Source: an uncultured Clostridia bacterium
GTDB lineage: Bacteria; Bacillota; Clostridia; Oscillospirales; Acutalibacteraceae
Direction of reading: 5' to 3'
NCBI GenBank assembly: GCA_937876205.1
Contig: CALEII010000010.1
Location: 1 to 56,463 of the forward strand
DNA length: 56,463 nucleotides
Each line of letters begins with the position of its first letter. The stretch's first letter is position 1. Positions 41,564-50,344 of the stretch are shown here, piece by piece. Made by a program: the position numbers and the translations under genes. Under the pieces are notes generated by a model, which saw nothing but the letters and a program-made list of their open reading frames with translations, did no database searches and was not told where the DNA came from.

Positions 41564-42669
41564 TGATTGTATTTTTTGTTCTGTATGTTGTTCTTTGCTT
41601 TATAGGTTGCAGATTACCGAAAAAAGGCGAAAGATTTATCAGTGATTATATGTCTGTTGAAAAGACAATGTCAATCAAAGGCATTTTTATAATTATGGTA
41701 TTCTTTCAGCATTTTAACAGTTATGTTAAATATGTGTCACCCTGGGATAAGCTGTATTCTGAATCATTCAACGAAATAGGGCAGTGTATGGTGACATTGT
41801 TCCTGCTTTATTCGGGCTACGGTGTTATGGAGTCGATAAAGAAAAAGGGACTTCATTACATTCACAGAATTCCTCTTCAGAGATTTCTCGGCACTTATTT
41901 CAGATTTGACATAGCGATTGTGATTTTTGCACTTGTTCAGCTTGCAATCGGCAAGACATATCCTGTGAAGCAGTATCTGCTTTCACTGACGGCGTGGGAT
42001 GCTATCGGTAACAGCAATTGGTACATTTTTGCTGTTGGTTTTCTGTACCTTCTTACTTTTGTCATATTTGAGATCGCCGGACGTAAAGGCAGGTATTATA
42101 TCCCCACTGCAATATTTACGGCAGTATTGATTGCAGTTGTTTTTGTGTGTTATCAGACAAAGGTAAGACCTGTTTACTGGTATGACACCGTAATCTGTTA
42201 TGCCTGGGGTATGTGGTATTCACTGCTGAGAGAAAAAATTGAAAAGATTGTCACAAAGAATCTGATTATATATCATATTGTGCTTGCAGTTTCAATGCTT
42301 GCAACATATTATTTTATGAATAACCGCAACAAGAATCTGTACACACTGCTTCTGTGTATGTCATTCTTTGCAGTTACGGTTGTGCTCGTGTCAATGAGAA
42401 TTTCATTGCATAATAAAGTTCTTATGTGGTGCGGAAAGAATCTTTTCGGGCTCTATATTCTTCAGCGTATTCCGATGATAGTGCTTGCACATTTGGGGCT
42501 TACAAAGCCGAATGTTTATATGTATCTTCTTCTGAAGCTGCCTGATTTCAATACATATGTCTATTTTATTCTCAGTGCAGTGATAACAGTGCTGACAGCG
42601 TGGCTGTTTGAAAAATATGTGGGCAGATTGTGGAAATTTATTATTACCCCACGTAAGAAAACTGCTTGA
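41563..42669 (+). CDS. Membrane acyltransferase (AcylT3-like)
   Basis: A 368-residue integral membrane protein with about ten hydrophobic segments. The start (SVEKTMSIKGIFIIMVFFQH) has the conserved His of acyltransferase family 3 near the end of the first conserved helix. Such enzymes O-acylate cell-surface polymers or peptidoglycan. It is coupled to the MBL-fold gene and sits among secreted proteins. Confidence 0.82.
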   Translation: MIVFFVLYVVLCFIGCRLPKKGERFISDYMSVEKTMSIKGIFIIMVFFQHFNSYVKYVSPWDKLYSESFNEIGQCMVTLFLLYSGYGVMESIKKKGLHYIHRIPLQRFLGTYFRFDIAIVIFALVQLAIGKTYPVKQYLLSLTAWDAIGNSNWYIFAVGFLYLLTFVIFEIAGRKGRYYIPTAIFTAVLIAVVFVCYQTKVRPVYWYDTVICYAWGMWYSLLREKIEKIVTKNLIIYHIVLAVSMLATYYFMNNRNKNLYTLLLCMSFFAVTVVLVSMRISLHNKVLMWCGKNLFGLYILQRIPMIVLAHLGLTKPNVYMYLLLKLPDFNTYVYFILSAVITVLTAWLFEKYVGRLWKFIITPRKKTA

Positions 42670-42736
42670 ATTTATTGACATTTATATAAAAATATTTTAT
42701 TATAAAGTATATAGCATTTATAGGAGGCAGTTGAAT

Positions 42737-45046
42737 ATGAAAAAAGGATTTTTTAGAATAGTCGCTGTTGTTATGGTTGTTCTTATGACTGCGGTTTATA
42801 TGCCTGTTGCAGATATCACAGATATGTTTGCAGTTGAGGCATCGGCTGCAAGCTATGACGGCGGTCTCGGCGGCAATGTCAGGTGGTCTTATAATTCATC
42901 AAATAAGACTGTTGTTGTTTCCGGCTCGGGAAATATGTCAAACTACAGCTCAACACCCGGTGATTTCACAAAATACCGTGCTGCTCTTGTTGCAAAAATT
43001 TACAAGCATGCAACAAAGATTGAAATAAAAGACGGTGTAACAAGCATCGGTAATAATGTTTTCAGAGATTTTGAAAAGGTTTCTCAGGTTATTATCCCTG
43101 CATCTGTTACAAGCATAGGTCAGTCGGCATTTGAAGGCTGTTCAAGTCTTTCATCTGTATCATTGCCTTCAAATCTTAAAACAATCGGTGCGTATGCTTT
43201 CAAAAACACAAAGTTTGCAACAGTGAAAATGCCCGATTCTCTCACAAGCATCGGCTCAAATGCTTTTGCAGGTGTTTCAGGCTTCAATGTGGTATGTAAC
43301 TACGGTACATATGCTTTCAATTATTGTGTAAATAATTCCATACCCTGTAAATTCCCTGAAAACAAGTTTATTGTTGATGCAAAGCTTGATGCTGCAAACA
43401 AGCAGGTAAATGTAAATGTAAAGATGGTTTACAACAAGGCTGATTTTAATGCAGGTAACTTCACTCTTTCTTATAACAGTGCTGTTTCTCCTGTTTCAAC
43501 CGATACGGTTTATAAGTCTGAAAACGGTGTTACAACTGCAGTGGTACACAACAGCGGTAAGGCATCTATAGCTGTTATGGCGCAGACATTTGTACCCTAT
43601 TCAACAAAAATCGGCGTATGTGCTTATGATTTCGGCACATATACATTCAATATAAACGGTCAGGCAGATAAGGCTGAGTTCAGCTTCACTTGTGACGCTC
43701 TTATGATGAACGAATCAAAGACTACACTTTCAGGTGCAGCAGCTTCTGCAGACCTTCATATTTTCACTGAAAGTGTTGAAAAGGAAGCAAACTGTAAGCA
43801 GACAGGTACGAAGGTTACCGTGTGCTCAGTCTGCGGACTCAGAACAGAGACTGACATTCCCGTAAACCCTGCAAATCATATAAACGGTACAAAGACAATC
43901 AATGCTTCACCTGCAGACTGCGGTAATGCCGGCTACACAGGCGACGTCGTCTGTAACGATTGCGGTGCTGTTCTCACAAAGGGTACCGATGTGCCTGCAA
44001 CAGGAGCACACGATTATGACTCTGTTGTGACAGGTGCAACCTGCACAAAGGAAGGCTACACAACATACACCTGTAAGGTATGCGGTCATACATATGATGG
44101 TGACAAGACACCTGTCAAGGCTCACGATTACAAAACTGTTGTGACAGAAGCAACATGCACAAAGGAAGGCTACACAACATACACCTGTAAGGTATGCGGT
44201 CACTCATATGAAGGTGACAAGACACCCGTAAAGGCTCACGATTATGAAAAGGTTGTGACAGAGGCAACCTGCACAAAGGAAGGCCACACAACATACACCT
44301 GTAAGGTATGCGGTCACTCATATGAAGGTGACAAGACGCCCGTAAAGGCTCACGATTATGAAAAGGTTGTGACAGAAGCTACCTGTAAGGACAAGGGCTT
44401 CACAACATATACCTGTAAGGTATGTAAATATTCATATGTTGACGATGAAACTCCCGTAGGCGACCATAAGTATGACACAGTTGTCACAGAGCCCACATGT
44501 ACAGCAGGCGGCTATACAACATATACCTGCTCTGCTTGCGGTGACTCATATAAGGGTGATTTTACATCTCAGCTCGGCCACGATTTTGATGCAAACGGTG
44601 AATGCACACGCTGTGATGAAACAACAGTTATCTCAATCACATTCAAAGATAATACCGGTATTTCAGTTGATAATGAAAACAAGGTAATTATCATTGCGAA
44701 GACTCTTAATGTAAGTGATGTCAAGGCAAATATCGCATCAGGCGAATGGATTGTCAACGATAGCAAGGGCAATGTCGCAGAGGACACAAAGGCTGTTACA
44801 ACAGGCTCTGTTATCAAGGCTGCAAAGGCTGATATAGCATATTCAGTTGTAATTCTCGGTGATGTCAACGGTGACGGCAGAGTCAACGCTTCTGATGCCC
44901 GTACAGCTCTTCGTGCAGCATCAAAGCTTGAGACACTTGCAGGGCTTGCTGAAATTGCAGCAAACTGTGACGGCAAGGCAAGAATAACAGCTGCTGATGC
45001 ACGTCTCATCCTCAGAGTCGGTGCAAAGCTTCAGACATTTATCTGA
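42737..45046 (+). CDS. Surface LRR protein with CxxC repeats and dockerin-like C-terminus
   Basis: A 769-residue protein. The signal peptide runs to about residue 35 (VEASAAS). A BspA-type leucine-rich repeat region (about 95-190) carries ITSIGxxAF units. A beta-rich region (about 212-355) has features like a cohesin or cohesin-like fold, but this is not certain. Five tandem 38-residue repeats (424-613, pattern TCTKEGYTTYTCKVCGHSYEGDKTPVKAHDY) with CxxC pairs come next, and a type I dockerin-like module (about 705-769, DVNGDGRVNASDARTALR) closes it. The start at 42737 follows TAGGAGGC. Confidence 0.8.
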   Translation: MKKGFFRIVAVVMVVLMTAVYMPVADITDMFAVEASAASYDGGLGGNVRWSYNSSNKTVVVSGSGNMSNYSSTPGDFTKYRAALVAKIYKHATKIEIKDGVTSIGNNVFRDFEKVSQVIIPASVTSIGQSAFEGCSSLSSVSLPSNLKTIGAYAFKNTKFATVKMPDSLTSIGSNAFAGVSGFNVVCNYGTYAFNYCVNNSIPCKFPENKFIVDAKLDAANKQVNVNVKMVYNKADFNAGNFTLSYNSAVSPVSTDTVYKSENGVTTAVVHNSGKASIAVMAQTFVPYSTKIGVCAYDFGTYTFNINGQADKAEFSFTCDALMMNESKTTLSGAAASADLHIFTESVEKEANCKQTGTKVTVCSVCGLRTETDIPVNPANHINGTKTINASPADCGNAGYTGDVVCNDCGAVLTKGTDVPATGAHDYDSVVTGATCTKEGYTTYTCKVCGHTYDGDKTPVKAHDYKTVVTEATCTKEGYTTYTCKVCGHSYEGDKTPVKAHDYEKVVTEATCTKEGHTTYTCKVCGHSYEGDKTPVKAHDYEKVVTEATCKDKGFTTYTCKVCKYSYVDDETPVGDHKYDTVVTEPTCTAGGYTTYTCSACGDSYKGDFTSQLGHDFDANGECTRCDETTVISITFKDNTGISVDNENKVIIIAKTLNVSDVKANIASGEWIVNDSKGNVAEDTKAVTTGSVIKAAKADIAYSVVILGDVNGDGRVNASDARTALRAASKLETLAGLAEIAANCDGKARITAADARLILRVGAKLQTFI
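44006..44575 (+). repeat. Five tandem 114 bp coding repeats
   Basis: Units begin at 44006, 44120, 44234, 44348 and 44462, each 114 bp, encoding 38 residues. The first four are most alike; the fourth and fifth diverge. They lie inside the LRR protein gene. Repeat-copy number may vary between strains. Confidence 0.9.
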
Positions 45047-45123
45047 GGAAACTGAAAATATAAATAAAGACCGTCGGTTGATTCCGGCGGTTTGAATATT
45101 TAAAAATCACGGAAGGTGTAAAA

Positions 45124-46113
45124 ATGAAAATTTCTTTAGCACAAGCAATTCAGATGCTTCTGAACGGTCTTGAGAAGGTTATGTCAGCACTTCTTGCTCT
45201 TCTTATGAGTATGGGCAACTTTGCTGCACCCCCTACAGACACTCCTCTCACAGCTCTCAGACCCGATGAAGTTCAGCTCACATTCAATGTTATCGGTGAC
45301 TCACAGGTCAATGTTATGAATTATAACAGAATTTATATGGACCTTGTTCTGCAGGATATCAATAATGCAGTCACAAAACAGGACGCATTTATGATTGTCG
45401 GTGATATCACAGAAAACAGCTTCGATCAGGAATGGCAGATGATAAGAGAATATCTCAACAAATATAATTACGGTGAGAATCTTCTGCTTGCAACAGGCAA
45501 CCACGATATCAGACTTCTTTCTCCTGAACAGGCAACAGCAAAATTCACTTCATTTGCCAATGAGTTCAATGATTTTGAAATTGATGCTCAGAATTATACA
45601 TATGAGCTTAACGGATACAACTTCATCGTTATGGGCTCAGACGGATATGCTTTTGAAGAAGCAAGCATCAGTGATGAACAGATTGACTGGCTTGACAAAG
45701 AGCTCGATGAAGCAACAGAAGACGGAATGCCCGCTTTCGTTATTCTTCATCAGCCCCTTAAAAACACTCACGGTCTTCCTCTCACATGGGGTGACGGCAG
45801 CAATCCCAATGCAGGCCACGTAGGCAAGCAGAGCGATGCTATTCAGGATGTGCTCAATGATTATGAAAATGTAATTCTTATTACAGGCCATCTCCATACA
45901 GGCTTCGGTCAGTATACATATGAACTCATTGACGGAAGCGTTCACGGCGTGAATGTCCCCGGTGCCGGCAAGAATAATAAAGACGGTGAATACAACGAAT
46001 TCTCAACAGGCTACTCAGTTGAAGTTTATGAAGATGAAATCATTTTCAGAGCCAGAGATTATGCAAAGGGCAAATACCTCCCCGAATACGACATAACAAT
46101 TCCCGTAAAATAA
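45124..46113 (+). CDS. Calcineurin-like metallophosphoesterase
   Basis: A 329-residue protein with an N-terminal hydrophobic segment (about 10-32), possibly an uncleaved anchor, and the five metallophosphoesterase motifs: GDSQ, GDITE, GNHD, HQPL and GHLHTG. These bind two metals for phosphoester hydrolysis, likely outside the cell or at the membrane. It is downstream of the surface-protein genes with a GGAAGGTG ribosome site. Confidence 0.88.
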   Translation: MKISLAQAIQMLLNGLEKVMSALLALLMSMGNFAAPPTDTPLTALRPDEVQLTFNVIGDSQVNVMNYNRIYMDLVLQDINNAVTKQDAFMIVGDITENSFDQEWQMIREYLNKYNYGENLLLATGNHDIRLLSPEQATAKFTSFANEFNDFEIDAQNYTYELNGYNFIVMGSDGYAFEEASISDEQIDWLDKELDEATEDGMPAFVILHQPLKNTHGLPLTWGDGSNPNAGHVGKQSDAIQDVLNDYENVILITGHLHTGFGQYTYELIDGSVHGVNVPGAGKNNKDGEYNEFSTGYSVEVYEDEIIFRARDYAKGKYLPEYDITIPVK

Positions 46114-46129
46114 TAATTACATATGAAAA

Positions 46130-46160
46130 AAGGAGCTGTGAGAACAGCTCCTTAAATTTT
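46130..46160. terminator. Bidirectional terminator
   Basis: Perfect 10 bp arms AAGGAGCTGT / ACAGCTCCTT with a GAGA loop and T-rich flanks, between convergent genes. Confidence 0.85.
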
Positions 46161-46169
46161 TGTCTTATT

Positions 46170-47351
46170 TTACTTTACTGCTTCAAGCAGGGCATCAATC
46201 TTATCTGTATGCTCCCAGGGGAGGTCGATGTCTGTTCTGCCCATATGACCGTAAGCAGCCGTCTGGCTGTAGATAGGTCTTCTCAGGTCGAGTGTATCAA
46301 TAATTGCAGCGGGACGAAGGTCGAACACCTTGTTTACAGCTTCAGCAAGCTTTTCGTTTGAAACCTTGCCTGTGCCGTATGTATTGACCATTACAGAAAC
46401 GGGGCGTGCAACACCGATTGCATATGCAAGCTCGATTTCGCACTTCTTTGCAAGACCTGCTGCAACAATATTCTTTGCAACATATCTTGCAGCGTAAGCA
46501 GCACTTCTGTCAACCTTTGTGGGGTCCTTACCTGAGAAAGCACCGCCGCCGTGTGCAGCATAACCGCCGTATGTGTCAACGATAATCTTTCTGCCTGTAA
46601 GACCGCTGTCACCAACGGGGCCGCCGATAACAAATCTGCCTGTGGGGTTGACGTAAATCTTTGTGTTTTTGTCAATAAGCTCAGCGGGAATAACGGGAGT
46701 GATGACTTTTTCAATCATATCCTTTCTTATCTGCTCCTGAGTGGCTTCTTCCTTGTGCTGAGTTGAAATAACAACAGCTTCAACTCTTACAACCTTGTCG
46801 TCGTCATATTCAACAGTAACCTGAGTCTTACCGTCGGGACGGAGATAAGTGAGAGTACCGTCTTTTCTTACTTCAGTGAGCTTGAGAGCAAGCTTGTGAG
46901 CAAGTGAAATGGGCATGGGCATAAGCTCTTCTGTTTCATCGCAAGCGAAGCCGAACATCATACCCTGGTCGCCTGCACCGTGAAGATTGTACTTGTCGTC
47001 GTCGCCCTCTTTCATTTCAAGTGACTTGCTGACACCCATACTGATATCGGGTGACTGCTTGTCAAGTGTTGTGAAAACAGCACATGCGTTGCCGTCAAAA
47101 CCTGCTTCGGGTGAATCGAAACCGATGTCGCAGATTGTCTTTCTGATGATTGCAGGGATGTCAACAACAGCTTCTGAAGTGATTTCACCCATAACCATTG
47201 CCATACCTGTTGTGCAGCAGCTTTCACAAGCGACTCTTGAATACTTGTCCTGAGCAAGGAGAGCGTCAAGGACAGCGTCTGAAATCTTGTCACAGACTTT
47301 ATCGGGATGTCCTTCAGTAACTGATTCTGAAGTAAAAAGTCTTTTTGCCAT
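46170..47351 (-). CDS. metK: S-adenosylmethionine synthetase
   Basis: A 393-residue enzyme that makes SAM from methionine and ATP. Motifs seen: GHPDKVCD at the N-terminus, GAGDQGMMFG in the middle and GGGAFSGKDPTKVDRS. It is controlled by the SAM-I riboswitch just upstream, which would shut transcription when SAM is plentiful. Confidence 0.97.
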   Translation of the reverse strand: MAKRLFTSESVTEGHPDKVCDKISDAVLDALLAQDKYSRVACESCCTTGMAMVMGEITSEAVVDIPAIIRKTICDIGFDSPEAGFDGNACAVFTTLDKQSPDISMGVSKSLEMKEGDDDKYNLHGAGDQGMMFGFACDETEELMPMPISLAHKLALKLTEVRKDGTLTYLRPDGKTQVTVEYDDDKVVRVEAVVISTQHKEEATQEQIRKDMIEKVITPVIPAELIDKNTKIYVNPTGRFVIGGPVGDSGLTGRKIIVDTYGGYAAHGGGAFSGKDPTKVDRSAAYAARYVAKNIVAAGLAKKCEIELAYAIGVARPVSVMVNTYGTGKVSNEKLAEAVNKVFDLRPAAIIDTLDLRRPIYSQTAAYGHMGRTDIDLPWEHTDKIDALLEAVK

Positions 47352-47388
47352 TTTGTTTTCCTCCGTATATAAATAGAATTATTTACAT

Positions 47389-47515
47389 TAAAAAAGCTCA
47401 CAGCCTGAGCCGTGAGCGTTAAGCCTTATCTCTCGGTCAGACCGTCGGATTTAGCACCTTGCTTCTGCAGGTTGCCGGACATCACAGGGCCGTTCCCTCC
47501 GTCACTCTTTATAAG
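47389..47515 (-). ncRNA. SAM-I (S-box) riboswitch with terminator
   Basis: On the minus strand the aptamer runs 47515 to 47425 (P1 CTTAT / ATAAG). It carries GGAGGGAACGGCCCTGTGA and CCGGCAACC, which are S-box core sequences. It is followed by a terminator stem GCTCACGGC / GCTGTGAGC (47417-47396) and TTTTTT. This controls metK by transcription termination. Confidence 0.93.
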
Positions 47516-47570
47516 GAATATTTAATTCTTTGTTATTCTACAATAAAACAATAGTTTTGTCAAGTGGTAA

Positions 47571-48164
47571 TTACTGCTTTTTGAGAACAGGGGAGATTCT
47601 TTTATAAATTACAAAGCACATAAGGGATACTATCATCATCTTCACGAAGTTGAAAGGAAGATTGAAAATTGCAATTGCTTCAAAAAGATTATCAACAGAG
47701 GGCAGAATTGCCTGATACATTCCCAGTATCATTTCTTCTGTCATACCCAGCACCTTTATGTAGAGAGGGTATACAACGAAATAATTTGAGAAGACGCTGA
47801 AAACTGCCATCACTGCCGAGGATATCACACAGCAGAGAAGTGCCCATTTTTTGTTTTTCTTCTTTTTGTAAATGATTGCGGCAATACCTACAAAAACTGC
47901 GCCGAGAACAAAATTTGAGATTTCACCTATTGCGCCTGTTGATGAAACAAAAACGTGAATAAAATTCTTTATAAAGCAGACTGCAATACCCCAGAGCGGG
48001 CCGTATGCAAAGCCTGTTATAAGTGCGGGAAGCTCGGAAAAGTCGAGTTTTATAAATGCAGGCATAATGGGAATTGAGAATTCAATCATCATAAGCACGG
48101 TGCTCAGAGCTCCCATTACAGCAGTAACTGTCAATGCTCTTACATTGATTTTTTTGTTTTTCAT
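47571..48164 (-). CDS. ribU: Riboflavin ECF transporter S component
   Basis: A 197-residue membrane protein with about six hydrophobic helices. The pattern IKLDFSELPALITGFAYGP is typical of RibU S components. It binds riboflavin and works with a shared EcfAAT module encoded elsewhere. The upstream FMN riboswitch supports riboflavin over other vitamins. Confidence 0.93.
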   Translation of the reverse strand: MKNKKINVRALTVTAVMGALSTVLMMIEFSIPIMPAFIKLDFSELPALITGFAYGPLWGIAVCFIKNFIHVFVSSTGAIGEISNFVLGAVFVGIAAIIYKKKKNKKWALLCCVISSAVMAVFSVFSNYFVVYPLYIKVLGMTEEMILGMYQAILPSVDNLFEAIAIFNLPFNFVKMMIVSLMCFVIYKRISPVLKKQ

Positions 48165-48184
48165 GATAAGTCACACCTTAAAAT

Positions 48185-48216
48185 AAAAAATACGCACTGA
48201 AAATAATCAGAGCGTA
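48185..48216 (-). terminator. Attenuator of ribU leader
   Basis: Minus strand stem ACGCTCTGA / TCAGTGCGT (48215-48207 / 48200-48192) followed by a T-rich tract, between aptamer and ribU. Confidence 0.75.
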
Positions 48217-48235
48217 AAAACAAAAGCATATGTTT

Positions 48236-48363
48236 TCTTCTCTCATCCGGACTTGAGCTGACAGAATCAGCTTTTACCGTCGGTAACGGAATTTCACCGT
48301 TTCGGCACCTTTCGGTGTTCGCAGACTTTACTGCCGGTGGGGAATCACACCCCGCCCTGAAGA
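48236..48363 (-). ncRNA. FMN (RFN) riboswitch
   Basis: Minus strand P1 arms TCTTC (48363-48359) and GAAGA (48240-48236). Diagnostic parts are GGGCGGGGTGTGATTCCCC, ACCGGCAGT, and near the end AGTCCGGATGAGAGA. It is followed by a transcription attenuator before ribU. Confidence 0.95.
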
Positions 48364-48422
48364 TATTTTCTTTACACTGACATTATATTGTAAAAAAATC
48401 TTTATGTCAATAGCAAAATAAG

Positions 48423-48451
48423 TAGACAAAACAGAAAATTTATAGTAAAAT
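48423..48451 (+). promoter_or_regulatory. Promoter of GH2 gene
   Basis: TAGACA (48423-48428) and TAAAAT (48446-48451) with a 17 bp spacer. Confidence 0.6.
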
Positions 48452-48481
48452 ACAATTATAACAATAAAGAGGTGTAAGCAT

Positions 48482-50260
48482 ATGTCACATATCAAGTCAA
48501 TATTTTTTGATAAGGTGGATAAAAACTGTCCCCTTAATGAATATCCCCGTCCGCAGTTTCAGCGTGATTTCTGGGTGAATCTAAACGGTGAATTCGATTA
48601 TGCAATCACAGACGCAAATACAACATTCCCCACCGAATATGACGGTAAGATTATTGTGCCCTTTGCAATCGAATGTGCTTTGTCAGGTGTTGAAAAGCAT
48701 ATTACAAAAAATGACAGACTCTGGTACAGAAAGAATTTCACTCTTTCAGATGAATTCAGCGGTAAGAGAGTTATTCTTAACTTCGGCGCTGTTGACTGGG
48801 AATGTAAGGTCTATGTGAACAAAAGAATCGTCGGCACACATCAGGGAGGATATAACTCATTCTCATTTGATATCACAGACTATGTGGCAGACGGCGAAAA
48901 TGAGCTCGTTGTCTATGTTTATGACCCCACAGATGAAGGCTGGCAGCAGAGAGGTAAGCAGGCAACAACATCACACGGCTTCTGGTATACTGCAACATCA
49001 GGTATCTGGCAGACAGTGTGGCTTGAGGCAGTTTCTGCAGCACATATTGAATCGGTAAGACTTCTTCCCGATATTGATAAAGGTGTTATAAATGTAAAAT
49101 CAAATATCGTTTCTGATTGCGATTATATTCTTAAGGCAACAGTATATGACGGTGAAACTGTTGTCACCTCAGCTGAAATCGATAAGGACAGTGATATTTC
49201 AGTGCCTGATTTTAAGCTTTGGAGCCCCGAAGATCCTAATCTTTATGATATGGTGCTTGAGCTTTCAGTGGGTGGCAATGTTGTTGACACTGTCAAGACA
49301 TATTTCGGTATGAGAAAGTTCAGTATGGGTAAGGATGACAAGGGTTATCTTCGTCTTTGCCTTAACAATAAGCCCTATTTCCACAACGGTCTTCTCGACC
49401 AGGGTTATTGGTGTGACGGCGGTCTCACTCCTCCCACAGATGAGGCTATGATTTATGATATTCAGAAGATGAAGGACCTCGGCTTCAATATGCTGCGTAA
49501 GCATATCAAGACAGAGCCTGCAAGATGGTATTATCACTGTGACAGACTTGGTATGCTTGTCTGGCAGGATATGATAAGCGGTGGTAAGGCTCTCAGTCAG
49601 TTCTATGCAGGTGTTATTCCCAATATTCAGGGGGCTTTCATTCCCGTTGCTGCTTTTTCTCTTAAAGATAATAAATACGAAGCTTTTAACAGAGGTAAGA
49701 AGGAATGGCGTGATTTCTTCAAGGCTGAGCTTTTTGAAATGATAGACGAGCTTTATAACTGTGTTTCAATTGCAACCTGGGTGCCCTTCAATGAAGGCTG
49801 GGGACAGTTTGATGCTGCAGAAATCGGCAATGCTGTCAAGGCAGCTGACCCCTCAAGACATTGTGATCACGCAAGCGGCTGGTATGATCAGAAGGCAGGC
49901 GATTTCAGAAGTATTCACAGATACATTGTGCCTGTTCAGGTGCCCAAGAAAGAGAAAGACAGAGCCTTTGTTCTCAGTGAATTCGGCGGTTATTCTCAGA
50001 TTCTTGACGGCCACGTATGGAACAAGGCAAAAAGCTTCGGCTATATGATGTTCGGCTCAAAGGAGAGTCTCACAAAGGCATACAGAAGACTTTTTGAAAA
50101 GCAGATTATTCCTAATATTGCAAAGGGACTTTCGGCAACAGTGTATACTCAGGTCAGTGACGTTGAGTTTGAGGTTAACGGCATTTTGACTTATGACAGA
50201 GCTGTTGTCAAGGTTGATGAAGCAACTCTTAAAGAGCTCAACAGCAAAATGAAGCTTTGA
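48482..50260 (+). CDS. Glycoside hydrolase family 2 enzyme
   Basis: A 592-residue enzyme with the GH2 sugar-binding domain (about 25-185), immunoglobulin-like domain (about 190-280) and TIM barrel. The acid/base is probably Glu438 in VPFNEGWGQ and the nucleophile Glu500 in VLSEFGGYS. No signal peptide, so cytoplasmic. Substrate could be a beta-galactoside, beta-glucuronide or related sugar. It is shorter than LacZ. Confidence 0.9.
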   Translation: MSHIKSIFFDKVDKNCPLNEYPRPQFQRDFWVNLNGEFDYAITDANTTFPTEYDGKIIVPFAIECALSGVEKHITKNDRLWYRKNFTLSDEFSGKRVILNFGAVDWECKVYVNKRIVGTHQGGYNSFSFDITDYVADGENELVVYVYDPTDEGWQQRGKQATTSHGFWYTATSGIWQTVWLEAVSAAHIESVRLLPDIDKGVINVKSNIVSDCDYILKATVYDGETVVTSAEIDKDSDISVPDFKLWSPEDPNLYDMVLELSVGGNVVDTVKTYFGMRKFSMGKDDKGYLRLCLNNKPYFHNGLLDQGYWCDGGLTPPTDEAMIYDIQKMKDLGFNMLRKHIKTEPARWYYHCDRLGMLVWQDMISGGKALSQFYAGVIPNIQGAFIPVAAFSLKDNKYEAFNRGKKEWRDFFKAELFEMIDELYNCVSIATWVPFNEGWGQFDAAEIGNAVKAADPSRHCDHASGWYDQKAGDFRSIHRYIVPVQVPKKEKDRAFVLSEFGGYSQILDGHVWNKAKSFGYMMFGSKESLTKAYRRLFEKQIIPNIAKGLSATVYTQVSDVEFEVNGILTYDRAVVKVDEATLKELNSKMKL

Positions 50261-50286
50261 TATTGTCACACGGTTTTAATATAAGG

Positions 50287-50315
50287 TTGACAATTTTTGT
50301 ATGATATGATAAAAT
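50287..50315 (+). promoter_or_regulatory. Promoter of bioY-birA operon
   Basis: TTGACA (50287-50292) and TAAAAT (50310-50315) with a 17 bp spacer. The longest bioY frame starts inside this promoter, which excludes that start. Confidence 0.75.
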
Positions 50316-50339
50316 CACTTCACAGTTTGTGGAGTGATT
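50313..50339 (+). promoter_or_regulatory. Inverted repeat over bioY transcription start and ribosome site
   Basis: Arms AATCACTTCACA (50313-50324) / TGTGGAGTGATT (50328-50339), one mismatch, around GTT. It covers the -10 box edge, the predicted start of transcription and the GGAGTGA ribosome site. It does not resemble the usual BirA box (TGTAAACC type). Confidence 0.65.
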
Positions 50340-50344
50340 TTTTT

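Noticed and set aside
43907..44321. Minus-strand frames with Cys-rich repeats
   Set aside because: They are the complement of the tandem 114 bp repeats in the LRR protein gene and have no start signals.
44006..44575. CRISPR-like regular repeats
   Set aside because: The units are adjacent 114 bp coding repeats without spacers, in frame with the surface protein.
50297..50344. Longer bioY start at 50297
   Set aside because: That ATG lies inside the promoter, between the -35 and -10 boxes. The ATG at 50345 has a proper ribosome site.
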